From NCBI GenBank assembly GCA_019828595.1, contig JAHQRK010000003.1, positions 434,001-498,000 on the forward strand: 64,000 bases of DNA, read 5' to 3'. Below are positions 12,212 to 22,111 of this stretch, piece after piece. A program made the position numbers and the translations under genes. The notes under the pieces are model-generated. The model was not told where the DNA came from. It saw nothing but the letters and a program-made list of their open reading frames with translations, and searched no databases. The DNA is from Aphanomyces cochlioides (Eukaryota > Oomycota > Saprolegniomycetes > Saprolegniales > Verrucalvaceae). Numbering within the stretch: the stretch's first letter is position 1; every line of letters begins with the position of its first letter.

Positions 12212-13140
12212 ATTGTGAAACCGACGAAACCGATTTCCAATGTCAATGCCGTTGAAAATTTCGATGCATCTGGTGCTGGCGCAACAGTGCCTATCAACCA
12301 GAGTAGCTTCAAGTACAGTCATCACTCCAAATCCACACTATCGTGCCTGTCGCGCGCTGGCTGGCCAAGTGTAGTCTGTCGCGTTGCTTGCCGTGGTTTC
12401 AGCAGCGCTCTCCCCCCTCATGCCAGCTGAATGAACGCTACAGCATCTTCTCCAACCATCTTGATTGTGTATAGATCAGGCTTTTTGCCCATACGTAGGA
12501 TATTAAACTTGAAAGTATTTTATTAATTCATATAGGTATTTAATTTATACAATTTTCCTGTCTCTCAGAGGGCAAATAAAATAGATATTCTCCTCGATCG
12601 TGTCGTTTGTTTATGATTCACCTATTGCAATGTTAATAATTAAGACCAGATCATCTGCACGGTTATAAAATGCGACGACGTGATATGAGATCGGACGATT
12701 CTGTCGCTGAGATAAGGTTATTATCGTATAAATCGATATACAATTAAATATTTAATTTCAAAGGTATTAATATATAAGAATTATTACATCTTGGGTGAGT
12801 TGCTTGCCGGCCAGTTCATATTTAAGTTGTTGTGACCCGGATGTAACGCCACGCCAAGCAAACCCGAACAGTCGTCAGCGGACGATATCTCGGGAAGAGC
12901 GATGCTTATGATGATGCTCCCAAGATGCATCTGCGTTTCATTGACTCCCCAATGATTGCCAACCGCGTTTTCAGGACGGCTCACCATCGTCGTGAGCAAC
13001 TTGCGCTGGAATTTTCATTCCGCTGTGACATACGCGACGGTGTTGCAACTGTCGAGCGAATCAAAACCAAGGAAGGTCAAATTTTCTGTGAGATTGTATC
13101 GAGGTCAGTGGATCATTTTTTCAAATCTCGTACAGGGAAG
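12212..13140. other. Intergenic, AT-rich; no gene recognised
   Basis: About 930 bp between the LRR gene and the ankyrin gene. 12480-12790 is strongly AT-rich with many TTAA/ATTTAAT runs. A 72-codon minus-strand frame at 12784-12999 has no recognised similarity. An in-frame upstream ATG for the ankyrin gene occurs at 12925, but the 72 extra residues look non-conserved. Confidence 0.4.
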
Positions 13141-14019
13141 ATGAGCGCATCGGTGCAGAAACTGCTGGAAGGAATCAGCCGCGGCGACGAACGCGCAGTC
13201 CATGCGGCCCAGAATATGCTCCCCAAGATGACTCCCGCCCAAGTTGAAGGAGTGGTTGCCAACGCATGTTTGTCGGGCTCGTACACGATCTTTGAACGAT
13301 TGGTCGTCCATCCGTGGTCGGCCGTTGTTGGGCCCCAGTTGGCGAAGCCAGAACACAAGCACCTGAGCCATCATTTTGTAAACTTGGCAGTCCAAGGCGC
13401 GAATGTCGATGTCATCAACAAGATGTGCCGCCTCACGGGCTTACATATCCGCGACGTCGTGGACAGAATCCCCAGTTCGAAAAACCCGGCGGTGGTGAAG
13501 GTTATTACGCCTTTGCTAATTGCAGCCGTCGGAGGACACATTGAAGTCGTCCACTACCTCTTGGAACAAGGTGTGAATGTCAACTTGGGCCTCACACGTG
13601 AAGGCAACTCGCCACTTGGGATGGCAACCATCTATGGACATGCCATGGTCGTGGAAGCTCTCACATCTGTCGGTGCCAATGTTTACCACCAAAACGCCAA
13701 AGGAGAGACGATTGAAGATTTGGCGACTGCGTATGAGCAGACAGACGTGCTCTACTCGTTGCCTCGGAATACCGGAGGAATCAGACCCGCGCATGTTCAC
13801 TCGTTCGACGAAATGTCCGTGCGCCGTAAGATCAAGTCGATTCGTCAGTCCAGTAGCCACACCGATTACTCGCTGGAAGAACTGACCGGCGATGTCGATT
13901 TGACGCCACTCCAACGCCGAATTGCTCTCATGAAAGCTCGTGTCGAAGTTTGTCGCCGGAACTCATTGGATCGTCGCAACAGCTCGCCCACGTCTAGTAG
14001 CGACGGCGAATCGTTTTAG
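13141..14019 (+). CDS. Small ankyrin-repeat protein
   Basis: Intronless, 292 aa from the preferred ATG at 13141 (an extension to 12925 is possible). Two clear ankyrin repeats lie at ~residues 120-190 (TPLLIAAVGGHIEVVHYLLEQ; SPLGMATIYGHAMVVEALTS), with degenerate repeats before them. The C-terminal ~90 residues are Ser/Arg-rich and basic, probably disordered. Ankyrin repeats mediate protein binding; the partner is unknown. It converges on the F-box/SPRY gene with 40 bp between stops. Confidence 0.7.
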   Translation: MSASVQKLLEGISRGDERAVHAAQNMLPKMTPAQVEGVVANACLSGSYTIFERLVVHPWSAVVGPQLAKPEHKHLSHHFVNLAVQGANVDVINKMCRLTGLHIRDVVDRIPSSKNPAVVKVITPLLIAAVGGHIEVVHYLLEQGVNVNLGLTREGNSPLGMATIYGHAMVVEALTSVGANVYHQNAKGETIEDLATAYEQTDVLYSLPRNTGGIRPAHVHSFDEMSVRRKIKSIRQSSSHTDYSLEELTGDVDLTPLQRRIALMKARVEVCRRNSLDRRNSSPTSSSDGESF

Positions 14020-14059
14020 ACAAGAGTTTAATTTATATCCATGTTGGCCAGACGTCGTC

Positions 14060-15577
14060 TTACGTCTGCGTCGTTGACACGTCCATCGAGTTTTCATCCT
14101 CGTCGTTATCGTCATTCTCTTCATCTTCATCGCTTTCGTCGTCCTCCACTTCCTCATCTTCTTCGTCATGCAATGGATCGTACTCCGTCTCATCCAAAAA
14201 TTCTTCGTCCATCATAAAGTCGTCATCACCGAACTCATTCGCGAAGTAGTAGCCCATCTCAATGCTCTCATCATCGTCTTCAGAGTCATCGGAGTCGCTG
14301 TCTTGATCGTCCAGGACACACTCTTCTTCCCATTCACTCTTCTCATACATGTCGAATCCGTCAGCACCAAAGAGATCTATTCAAGCAAGCATAATTGTCA
14401 GCTACAGGAAATTGAGATGGAAATGGCGTACTTTGAGCGGCGTAGACGAAGGGCAACTGGCCAAAATTCCATCGGATCACATGCGGCGTGTCAATGCCAA
14501 CAACAGGATATAGTGGACATCCTTCAGAGCAAGGAATGACAGGACCGGCAATGACACCATTCCGTGTGAACACGATTGTCGCTCCTTCATTCACAAGCGC
14601 ACAGCCAACTGTATCGCCCGGACCAAACCTTTCTCCGTGCGGAACGCCCTGCCAAGGTACTCAGATGGATCGTCAGTCGAAAGAGGAAAGTACGCGAGAT
14701 GTTCTGTGGAAAGCATGACCGTCATCTCCGTGGTAGCCAAATGATGTGCCTCTCCATCCTGGTTGGTTTCCAATAACTCGAAAGCTGCGATCCGCAATGC
14801 CGATGGCGACACAGTCATTTACATATCCGAAGCGCCGGGGGCGACTACAGACACTAGAGTCAAGCATGAGCACTTGCTCCATGGGTTACCGTCGTTGATT
14901 CTCCTCGGTTGGGGGATTTGAATTCTCCAAGTTCTCAATCGTGATTTCAAAGTACCCGCTTGTCGAGACTCCGATTTGATAAACTTCTTGACCGCCTTCT
15001 TCACGTATCCGAAGCACAAATGCATGGGGTGTGATGGAGAAAGGTGCATTCGATCGGACACATCGATCGCCACCCAACGCACCTCCCTCAAACGAAATCG
15101 TCAACGGTGAATCTATCTCGCCTGCATTGTGCTGGATGGCGCGGAAGCTACAAGTTCACATTAGTAAATATTGCGTGCTGGTGTTTGGATACGAACCGGT
15201 GGTGCTCGAAATGGCATGCTGCTTTGTGAGTGTGTTCAATGTTTGCATACGATGGGAGCTGATGCACGACATGAGTGAGATATCGATAACATGCGCTCTC
15301 ACTACAATGCTTTCCTGTAAGACACATCTCAGGTGTGATATTCCACGTACGTTTTGCATTGCCCAAGCAAAAGCAGCGTCAATTTGCAAGGAAGATTTGA
15401 ATCCATGACGAAGTTGTTGCGCGCCCATCGACGGCAAAAATGGTCTTTCCAGACTGGCGAATTTGGGGCATTCACACACTCATGGCAGTACTTGCAAGAT
15501 ATCGATATGGCTTTGACGTCTCGTACTTCCAGGAAGCTAACAACGTGGCGGAACGTTTCTCCGGGTAAGGCTTCCAT
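14060..15577 (-). CDS. F-box/SPRY protein with acidic tail (paralogue A)
   Basis: The first exon (start 15577, or ATG 15604 nine codons upstream) encodes an F-box-like segment: a METFRHVVSFLEV-type start, then ISISCKYCHECV and a WKDHFCRRWA helix. Several exons separated by ~32-50-nt introns follow. They encode a SPRY domain recognisable by SFEGGALGGDRCVRSN, GVSTSGYFEITIENL, TSFGYHGDDG, IVFTRNGV and YPVVGIDTPHVIRWNFGQ. The last exon (to 14060) is a ~100-residue Asp/Glu-rich tail. F-box proteins recruit substrates to SCF ubiquitin ligases and SPRY domains bind peptides, so a substrate-receptor role is likely. Exact splice sites between 14.9 and 15.35 kb are provisional. TCCGGA palindromes lie just upstream at 15612-15640. 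Confidence 0.7.
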
Positions 15578-15611
15578 CTTCCAGTTGCAAAGTCTTCTCT
15601 CCATGACCTAC

Positions 15612-15640
15612 GGATCCGGATATCACATATTATCCGGACA
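15612..15640. promoter_or_regulatory. TCCGGA palindrome pair upstream of F-box/SPRY paralogue A
   Basis: GGATCCGGATAT at 15612-15623 and TTATCCGGACA at 15630-15640, 35-63 bp upstream of the preferred start codon at 15577. Same motif family as at 23767, 49371 and 49409. Confidence 0.5.
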
Positions 15641-15692
15641 TCTTTAGTAACAACACAAGATAGAAAGTTGCAAGATGAAAGATCTTAGTCAT

Positions 15693-16872
15693 TCAGGATT
15701 CTCTCTCATTCTCGACTTGCAGGTCGTTCCAAGAGATGGCTTCAATATCTGATGCCTCGAACTCATCTACACATGTGCTTCAGCATCAAGATCGAGCGTA
15801 GTGATCGTACCTTTTCTCCCGAATCGAAATGGCTCTTGACCAAAGTTCCATCGAACGACATGAGGCGAGTTGACCCCAACGGTAGGATATAAAGACAGCC
15901 CCAAGAAGGAAAAAGGTTTGCCGGCAGCTTCACCGTTCAGAGTAAACATGACCATGCCATAAGTGTGGATGGAACACCCGACTGTGTCGCCCACTCCAAA
16001 ACTGGCCCCATAGCATTCACCCTAAATGGAATCCTCAGGATCTGAGAGATTGCATGCAAACGTTCCATCAGCGAATTGTTATATACTTTCCCATCATCTC
16101 CATGGTAGCCACATGATGCACGACCCCATCGACCCCATCCTGCAGAATCCATGAAGAAATCTTCAGTACCGGGTTGACTGCCAATGACGATAAACGAAGG
16201 CTCGACTACGCCGATTGTAACAAGTCATTATTACCAGAAGGGGTGGCAGTTAGAATAGACACTTCAAAGTGGTCAGTGCTCGATAGTCCAATATAATACG
16301 CAGTGGATTTGTCGTCTTTATTGACCAGACGAACAACAGAGTGCACTGTCGAGGGAAACACAGCGTTGCCTCGGATACAACGATGACCCGCCATGTAGGA
16401 TGTGTCATTCCCCTCAAACGCAGTGGTCAGTTGGTTTCCATCGCCACAAGTGTCGAATCTATTGACGAGTGGAGCTTTGGGCAGAAGCTTCGTACTTACC
16501 GATGGGCACTCACGTTTTGTGCCTCATTGCGGCTGTGTTGAACGTCAGGATACGATGGAACTTTGCATATTGCATACGTCAGCAAGCGATAACATGCGCT
16601 TTCTCTACAACAGTATCTGTTAGAGTAGAATAGCCCTCTTCAAACGTTTTGCAATGTCGGAGGAGCAATGGGGATACTTCGCAAGGGATTGATACCGACA
16701 GAGGAAGGTTCAGCTTGCTCCATCTTCGTATGAACTGTTCGCGCCAAAGCGATGAATGCTTAGCATGCACCATTGCCGAAAATGTTTTGCACGTTATTGA
16801 GAATGCTCGAAGTCCTCTTGGATCCAAGAACCCAACTGCGAGTCGAATTGTGTCCACGTGAAGTCGTTCCAT
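15693..16872 (-). CDS. F-box/SPRY protein (paralogue B)
   Basis: A tandem paralogue of the gene at 14060-15577, same strand and layout. Exon 1 from ATG 16872 encodes an F-box (MERLHVDTIRLAVGFLDP, AFSITCKTF, LWREQFIRRW). Later exons give the SPRY blocks AGHRCIRGNAVF, YYIGLSSTDHFEVSIL, ASCGYHGDDG, MVMFTLNGEAAGKPFSF and YPTVGVNSPHVVRWNFGQEPF. The acidic tail of paralogue A is replaced by a short end reached after a ~45-nt intron (stop at 15693-15695). One splice junction near 16560 does not resolve cleanly, so a small defect is possible. Probable SCF substrate receptor. It shares a 106-bp head-to-head promoter with the RCC1 gene. Confidence 0.65.
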
Positions 16873-16978
16873 CTTGCCAGCTTGACATGTGAGAATTGAC
16901 TCGTCCAAAGTAAAAGAACAACCTGTCATCCGGATAAATCATTTGAAAGTTGCGACCTTTCAAAAAGCGCGGGAGCCG
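16873..16978. promoter_or_regulatory. Bidirectional promoter, F-box/SPRY B and RCC1/PA gene
   Basis: 106 bp between divergent start codons; contains TCATCCGGATAAAT at 16926-16939, about 40 bp from one start and 54 bp from the other. Confidence 0.5.
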
Positions 16979-19900
16979 ATGGGATGCAGCCCAAGCTCAA
17001 TGCGCTACGACAGCGCGCAAGTCGCAATTCTCCCGCAGTTCATTCCATTTACGAAGTGTGTGACGATGAACCAGATTGAATTGTTGAGCGAGAGGCTTCG
17101 AAACTCGACCAAGTCGGCGCTGTTCACACTTGACGAATTCAACGAGTGGTTAACAGTTGGGTCATATCTTCAGGTGTACTTGCGATACGTATTTGATTCG
17201 CTCAAGTCAACACCAACCTCATCCAGAGTCCACGTGATGGATTTCCTGGCTGCCATGGTCGTCTGCACGTCAACTTGTCCGTCAATCACGGAAAAAATCG
17301 AATTGCTATGCACCTTGTTCACCCACAAATACGCTCCAACATTGAAAGAAAGCGACATTGCGATTATCATGTTATCTACCATAAATGGCTTGAAAAAGGT
17401 GACCATCGGACTGGAAGACACGTGGAATATCTCGGGGAAAACCACACACGATATTGCCAAGGATCTTACTACAGCGTCGTGCACATACATGATTGGTTGT
17501 ACTCCCACCATGAAGTCTGTGATTTTGCGGGAGGACTTTGTTGCTTGGTGCCTTGGGTATAAACCTGTGTTGTACGTCTTGCGGCATTTCATCCCTGGTG
17601 ACATCCTCAACCCTACATCAGTGCTTGCCCACATGCCATTTTATGGCAAGGTCTCCAGCCAAGCCAAGTTGTACGAGACTCTTTTGGATGAAATCAATCC
17701 AGTCGGAAATGAGCAGATTGAATCTTTACTGCAAACGATGGCTACAATCAAGATACAATCAATGTGGAAACGCCATCGAGCTCAACAAGTCTTAGAAGCA
17801 AAGCGGCATACACTGTTGTCTCGTTTGAATTTCGCTGCTGCAAAAATTCAAGACTACGTCAAGAAAAAGCGAAACTTTCTCACATTGATGCAACGTGCAG
17901 CCATGGAGCGAATGTCGCTAAATGGAGCTCTTCTGACTTTTGGCTCAGGTAGATCTGGATCATCGCCAACGACTTGATAGCATGTCTAGGTATATGTGTG
18001 GGTACTGGTGACGTGACGGAGAAATTACCCCGAAGTGCTGATATGGTGGCAGAACTAAAACTGCAGAGTGTACGCACTCGTCGAGCGTTTATGAGCTCGT
18101 CCTGCACGTTTGTCGATACAAATAACGGATGGATGATGTGGGGACAGTGCTTACCTATGCACATTGGTGATACGAAGTCTACATCATTTCTTCACAAATT
18201 TCCGATTCACGTCGATTTGAAGGTCGACATCGCAAGTGTTGCATGTGGACGTGGACATTGCCTTTTGTTGGACAAGGAAGGAATGGTGCATAGTTGGGGA
18301 TGGCATGACCACGGTCAAACAGGTATACCAACTCTCTTATCAACATATTTATCAAACGTAGGACATAGCTCGTCCAAGGTTTTCAGCGTCCGCAATGAGG
18401 GTGCATCTTACCAAACTTACTACGATGAGCGAACTCGTCAAATGATACCTTTTCTGGACAAACCGCTGAAATTACCATATTTCACTGGAGATGTTGAACA
18501 AGATGCGGTGCCAATTCCCATTCAACAAATTGCCGCTGGAGAATTTTTCTCCGTGGTGCTGAGCACAGATGGTCAAGTTTATTCGTGGGGTGAAGGGTCA
18601 GACGGACAACTTGGGATTGGTGTTGACTGCGCGTTTGATGTTGGCTACGTCGATAAGAGATTGGAGCACTCTGCATTCACGTTTACGGATGAGCCTAAAG
18701 CTATCCCAATGCTATCAAATGTGCATTCGATAGCTGTCTATGGCAATAGATGCACTGCATTGACGAAGGACCATAGAGTGTTTGAATGGGGTGCTTGGAA
18801 ACGATTACTTGGAGAAGAAGTCGAACCATCGTTCGTCCCTCAGGAAAGAGAAGGAGTGAAATCGTTGGGCTTTTACAAAATTGCGATTGGTGCTGAACAC
18901 ACCATCGCTGAAGGTACTTTCGAACGACATGCAGAAGTATGATGGTATGTAGGGGCAAGTGTTTGGCTGAGATTGCCTCAAAAAGAGACCAATGCTTGCT
19001 TCGTCATGTTAGCTGAGCATGCCTGCTCAATTGACGCAGTCCGTCAATTAAAAAATCCTGTCCAAGTTGTGGCGCTTGACTTCAACTTTGACGACTTTCA
19101 AGATGATCAAGCAGACTTACCTCGACCCACGTCATTATCTCGAGCGGTACAGCGTGAAGTTACCTCGAGCCAACGTCAGTTGTTTAGGATCAAGATACCC
19201 GCATGTCCTCAATTTCATCTACTGCCGTACGACGAAACTCTCAGAAACCCTCATGCTATTTCGCTAGGAAAGCGTGACTGACAGTGAGATTGAAAGATCA
19301 ATCGACGAATTGCTGGATCAATTGTGGGTCAATCGTGCACAAGAAGTGATCCCTTCACTTGAAAAAATGAAATGCATGCATCCATCCGTGAAGGCTCTAC
19401 AATGGCCCCAAGCTGTTAAAAATGGATCAATGAGCTATGACGACATCATCGACGAGATTATGATTGATATTGCTGGAAGGTAAAACGTGTTGACGCTTCC
19501 AACATCATCATCCCTGCTTAGAGTAACATGCTTTAAGTTGTGCCTACCTGAAGGATTTTATTTTGAACTTATCACGGGCGACACAATCGTGTTTGAAGTA
19601 CCAGTGTGTCCAACGAGCACAACTCGACGTATCACGAATCGAGGAATATGGGCACCACTTGCAAGCATCTCCTCGAATCCAGTGGGTGAGTTTACATTTT
19701 GTGTGACCACGAAGTCAAATTTCCTAGATGTCACCGGCTTGGATAATCGCATTGTCTTCACACGGTTCTCTCCAGACGACCTCATTGTCAAAACGACGTT
19801 ACTTCGAGTGGGTATGTTCATTTCGTGCACGCAGCTAGCTCACAGGGAGGTTATAGACAACATCGTCGATTGCATTTCAGCATCATTGGCGCAAAAGGTG

Positions 19901-20883
19901 ATTGCACTACAAGAGGCTGGTGCGATCGCTGTGGTCGCAGGCTTCGACTTTCACGGCACGGCACCATTTGTAGTCGAAATTCCAGGTTGGTGAAACTTGA
20001 ATATCATCATCAACTTAACTGAAATGCAGTTGACCAAGGGCTGTACATTCCTGTTGTGCTTCTTGAAATGCCACACTTTGAAGCTGCCCAAGCATCAATA
20101 GTCCAATGTCCTGATGCTGAGGCTCGACTCTTTCACCGTACTGACAATACCCCTGGCCTCATTCGTTCAGCTCTCCAACATGGCGCTAGTGGTGTGTTAC
20201 TCCAGCAGCGTCAAGGGCAAGACGATGTGAGCGCCTTTGACGGAGACTTATCCAAAGGCGACCCATTCATCTATCCTCACCCATTTGACGTTGATGCTCC
20301 GTTCGTCGGAATGGTCTCCTTTTCCCACGGTGAAATCATCCGCAACGCAACTCATTTAGATCTCACAAACCACATGGTTGTGGCGGCGCAAATTCAAGTC
20401 GAACCTCGAGGTATTGACAGCATTATGCCATGTGGTCACGTTGCTCTAGGGCATTTCTATGCGTGGGGTTGCGCTGCAAATGGACGACTGGGTATTGGAG
20501 CAATGACCAACACACATCTCGTTGACGGCTTTGACGCCAGGACCGACGCACCATACCGGTGTGCCAAATCTCCTGTGGTTGTGCCTGCATTATGCGGTCG
20601 TGATATTGTCGATTTTGTGTGTGGTAGTGCGCACACACTAGCGCGGACAAGATCTGGTCGTCTGTTTACATGGGGACGTGGAAGCGCTGGCCAGCTCGGA
20701 CATCCTGACACTCTTGATCGATATGTGCCAACTCTCGTCACAAGATTTGCATACGAAGTCATTGTCGAGATCGCAGCCAACGACGTTTGTTCCACCGTTG
20801 TCTACGAAAGCCTGCCTACCGAGCGCTATGACCAGCGGCGGAAAGAAATCAGTCTTCTCAAAGCAGCAAAAATCAAGTGTTGA
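16979..20883 (+). CDS. Large RCC1-repeat protein with N-myristoylation signal, IQ motif and PA domain
   Basis: Seven exons (introns 17949-17989, 18914-18952, 19147-19187, 19227-19267, 19480-19521, 19986-20029), including a 39-nt micro-exon at 19188-19226, give 1,218 aa in frame. The start MGCSPSS is a good N-myristoylation signal, which is why ATG 16979 is preferred over upstream ones. Residues ~40-280 look like a calcineurin-B-type EF-hand/helical module; an IQ motif (IQSMWKRHRAQQVL) is near 280. RCC1 beta-propeller blades follow (ACGRGHCLLL, HSWGWHDHGQTG, VYSWGEGSDGQLGIG) and resume near the C-terminus (FTWGRGSAGQLGHPD). Between them is a protease-associated-like segment (AQKVIALQEAGAIAVV ... 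VDQGLYIPVVLL). The protein is probably a membrane-tethered Ca2+-linked scaffold or GEF-like regulator; no catalytic site is seen. The stop lies 3 bp from the neighbour's stop. Confidence 0.75.
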
Positions 20884-20886
20884 GTA

Positions 20887-21615
20887 TTACTTTACTTCCT
20901 TCGTTACTTTACTTTGCAGCAAAGCGAGGAGGCTCATGAACCTCGTCGCGTGCCCTGAGATATCTTTCGAATCAAGCGCGACGCCCGACGTATTGACCGT
21001 GTACTTTCGGTACATATGCATGGAGCTTTCTGTCGTCGCTTTTTCTGCAAGGAGCGCTTTTGGAACGACTTCAATGGCCTCGGAAGTCTCAAATACTTTG
21101 AGCGTCCGAAGCTCCCACTACAACTCCATGAGGTGGATCAAGGCGGAGGTCATGCACTTTTTCCCAAAGAGGAGATGGCTGGGTGAGGTAGAAGATGAGC
21201 TTTTCTACACTTGTCGAGTCAAAGTGCGAACCCAGCTACGAGTCGTTATGAGGAGTTCATCCTCCCAAGGTCTCAACCTCTTCACGTTTGATGATATGCC
21301 AGTTCTGGGCATCGTCTTCATGATGGGCATCTTCCATGAGACTTCGCTTGTCGAGAATTACGTCGGATCTGCCTGCGTGTAGATCAGCCTTGGTGTCGAT
21401 GGATCATGCTTACCATTTATAACTTGGTCGATTCGCAAAGACCCAACATAATAGTTCTGAAACGTAATGTGGGACAGATTCGACGGTGGCGATCGAAAGA
21501 TAACCTCAATCCGGTGCGTGTGTTGTCCAGGTGGCATGTCTTCCGATTGTCTTGCTCCTTCATGATAAACGTCTTCGACTTTGCCGACGACGAGCTTGGT
21601 GAACTCCTTGAGCAT
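20887..21615 (-). CDS. NICN1: Nicolin-1-like protein (tubulin polyglutamylase complex subunit)
   Basis: Four exons (introns 21373-21413, 21236-21277, 21045-21096) give 197 aa, close to animal nicolin-1 (~213 aa). Family-like blocks are ITFQNYYVGSLRIDQV and LIFYLTQPSPLWEKVHDL, resembling the nicolin pattern ITFKNYY...RQPSPLW. In animals nicolin-1 is a non-catalytic subunit of the tubulin polyglutamylase complex that modifies axonemal and neuronal microtubules; a flagellar role would suit zoospores. No single open frame covers the gene, so it is easily missed. It converges on the RCC1 gene with the two stop codons only 3 bp apart. Confidence 0.65.
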
Positions 21616-22111
21616 CTTGCTTCATGAAGGGACACATTCTCATCTCACCATAATCATGAAATAGAGTTGGAAATTAGTCACACTATTTGAAATTTCACAA
21701 AGTTCAAATGTCCATCATGTTTTAAAACCCACAACACAGCGAGGGTGTCTGCTTTCTCGCTTCGATCCCAAGGCTATCATGATGAAGGCGCACTTCCTAA
21801 GCGTTAATATCCATCGGCCGCTCATGGATCCCTCGGGATCGTTTCATTGCACGCCATCAGATGTGTTCGTTTGTCAAGTTGTTTAATCGACCAATCAAAA
21901 TCAATCTTTGAATTCTGTCAACCAATCAGAGACGAGAAAAACCATAAATGAATCTCTATAGTTTATTGAAGGATTCGAACATATTGCAAGATTTTCGCTC
22001 TTTTTTAAAATTTAAGCTTGAAGTTTGTATACAAGCTTCAAACTCGGTGGTGTCACCTGTGGGCAAGGTATGCTAAGATGCATCTGGGGTGGCGTCACTC
22101 GACGATTGACC
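21616..22111. promoter_or_regulatory. Intergenic/promoter region with CCAATCA boxes upstream of MFS gene
   Basis: About 500 bp. Two CCAATCA boxes in the same orientation (21891 and 21922) lie ~190-220 bp before the MFS start, and an AAGCTT-containing inverted-repeat region lies at 22010-22050. No gene recognised. Confidence 0.4.

Noticed and set aside
12784..12999. 72-codon minus-strand frame in an AT-rich gap
   Set aside because: No family, no splice partners, overlaps the leader of the ankyrin gene.
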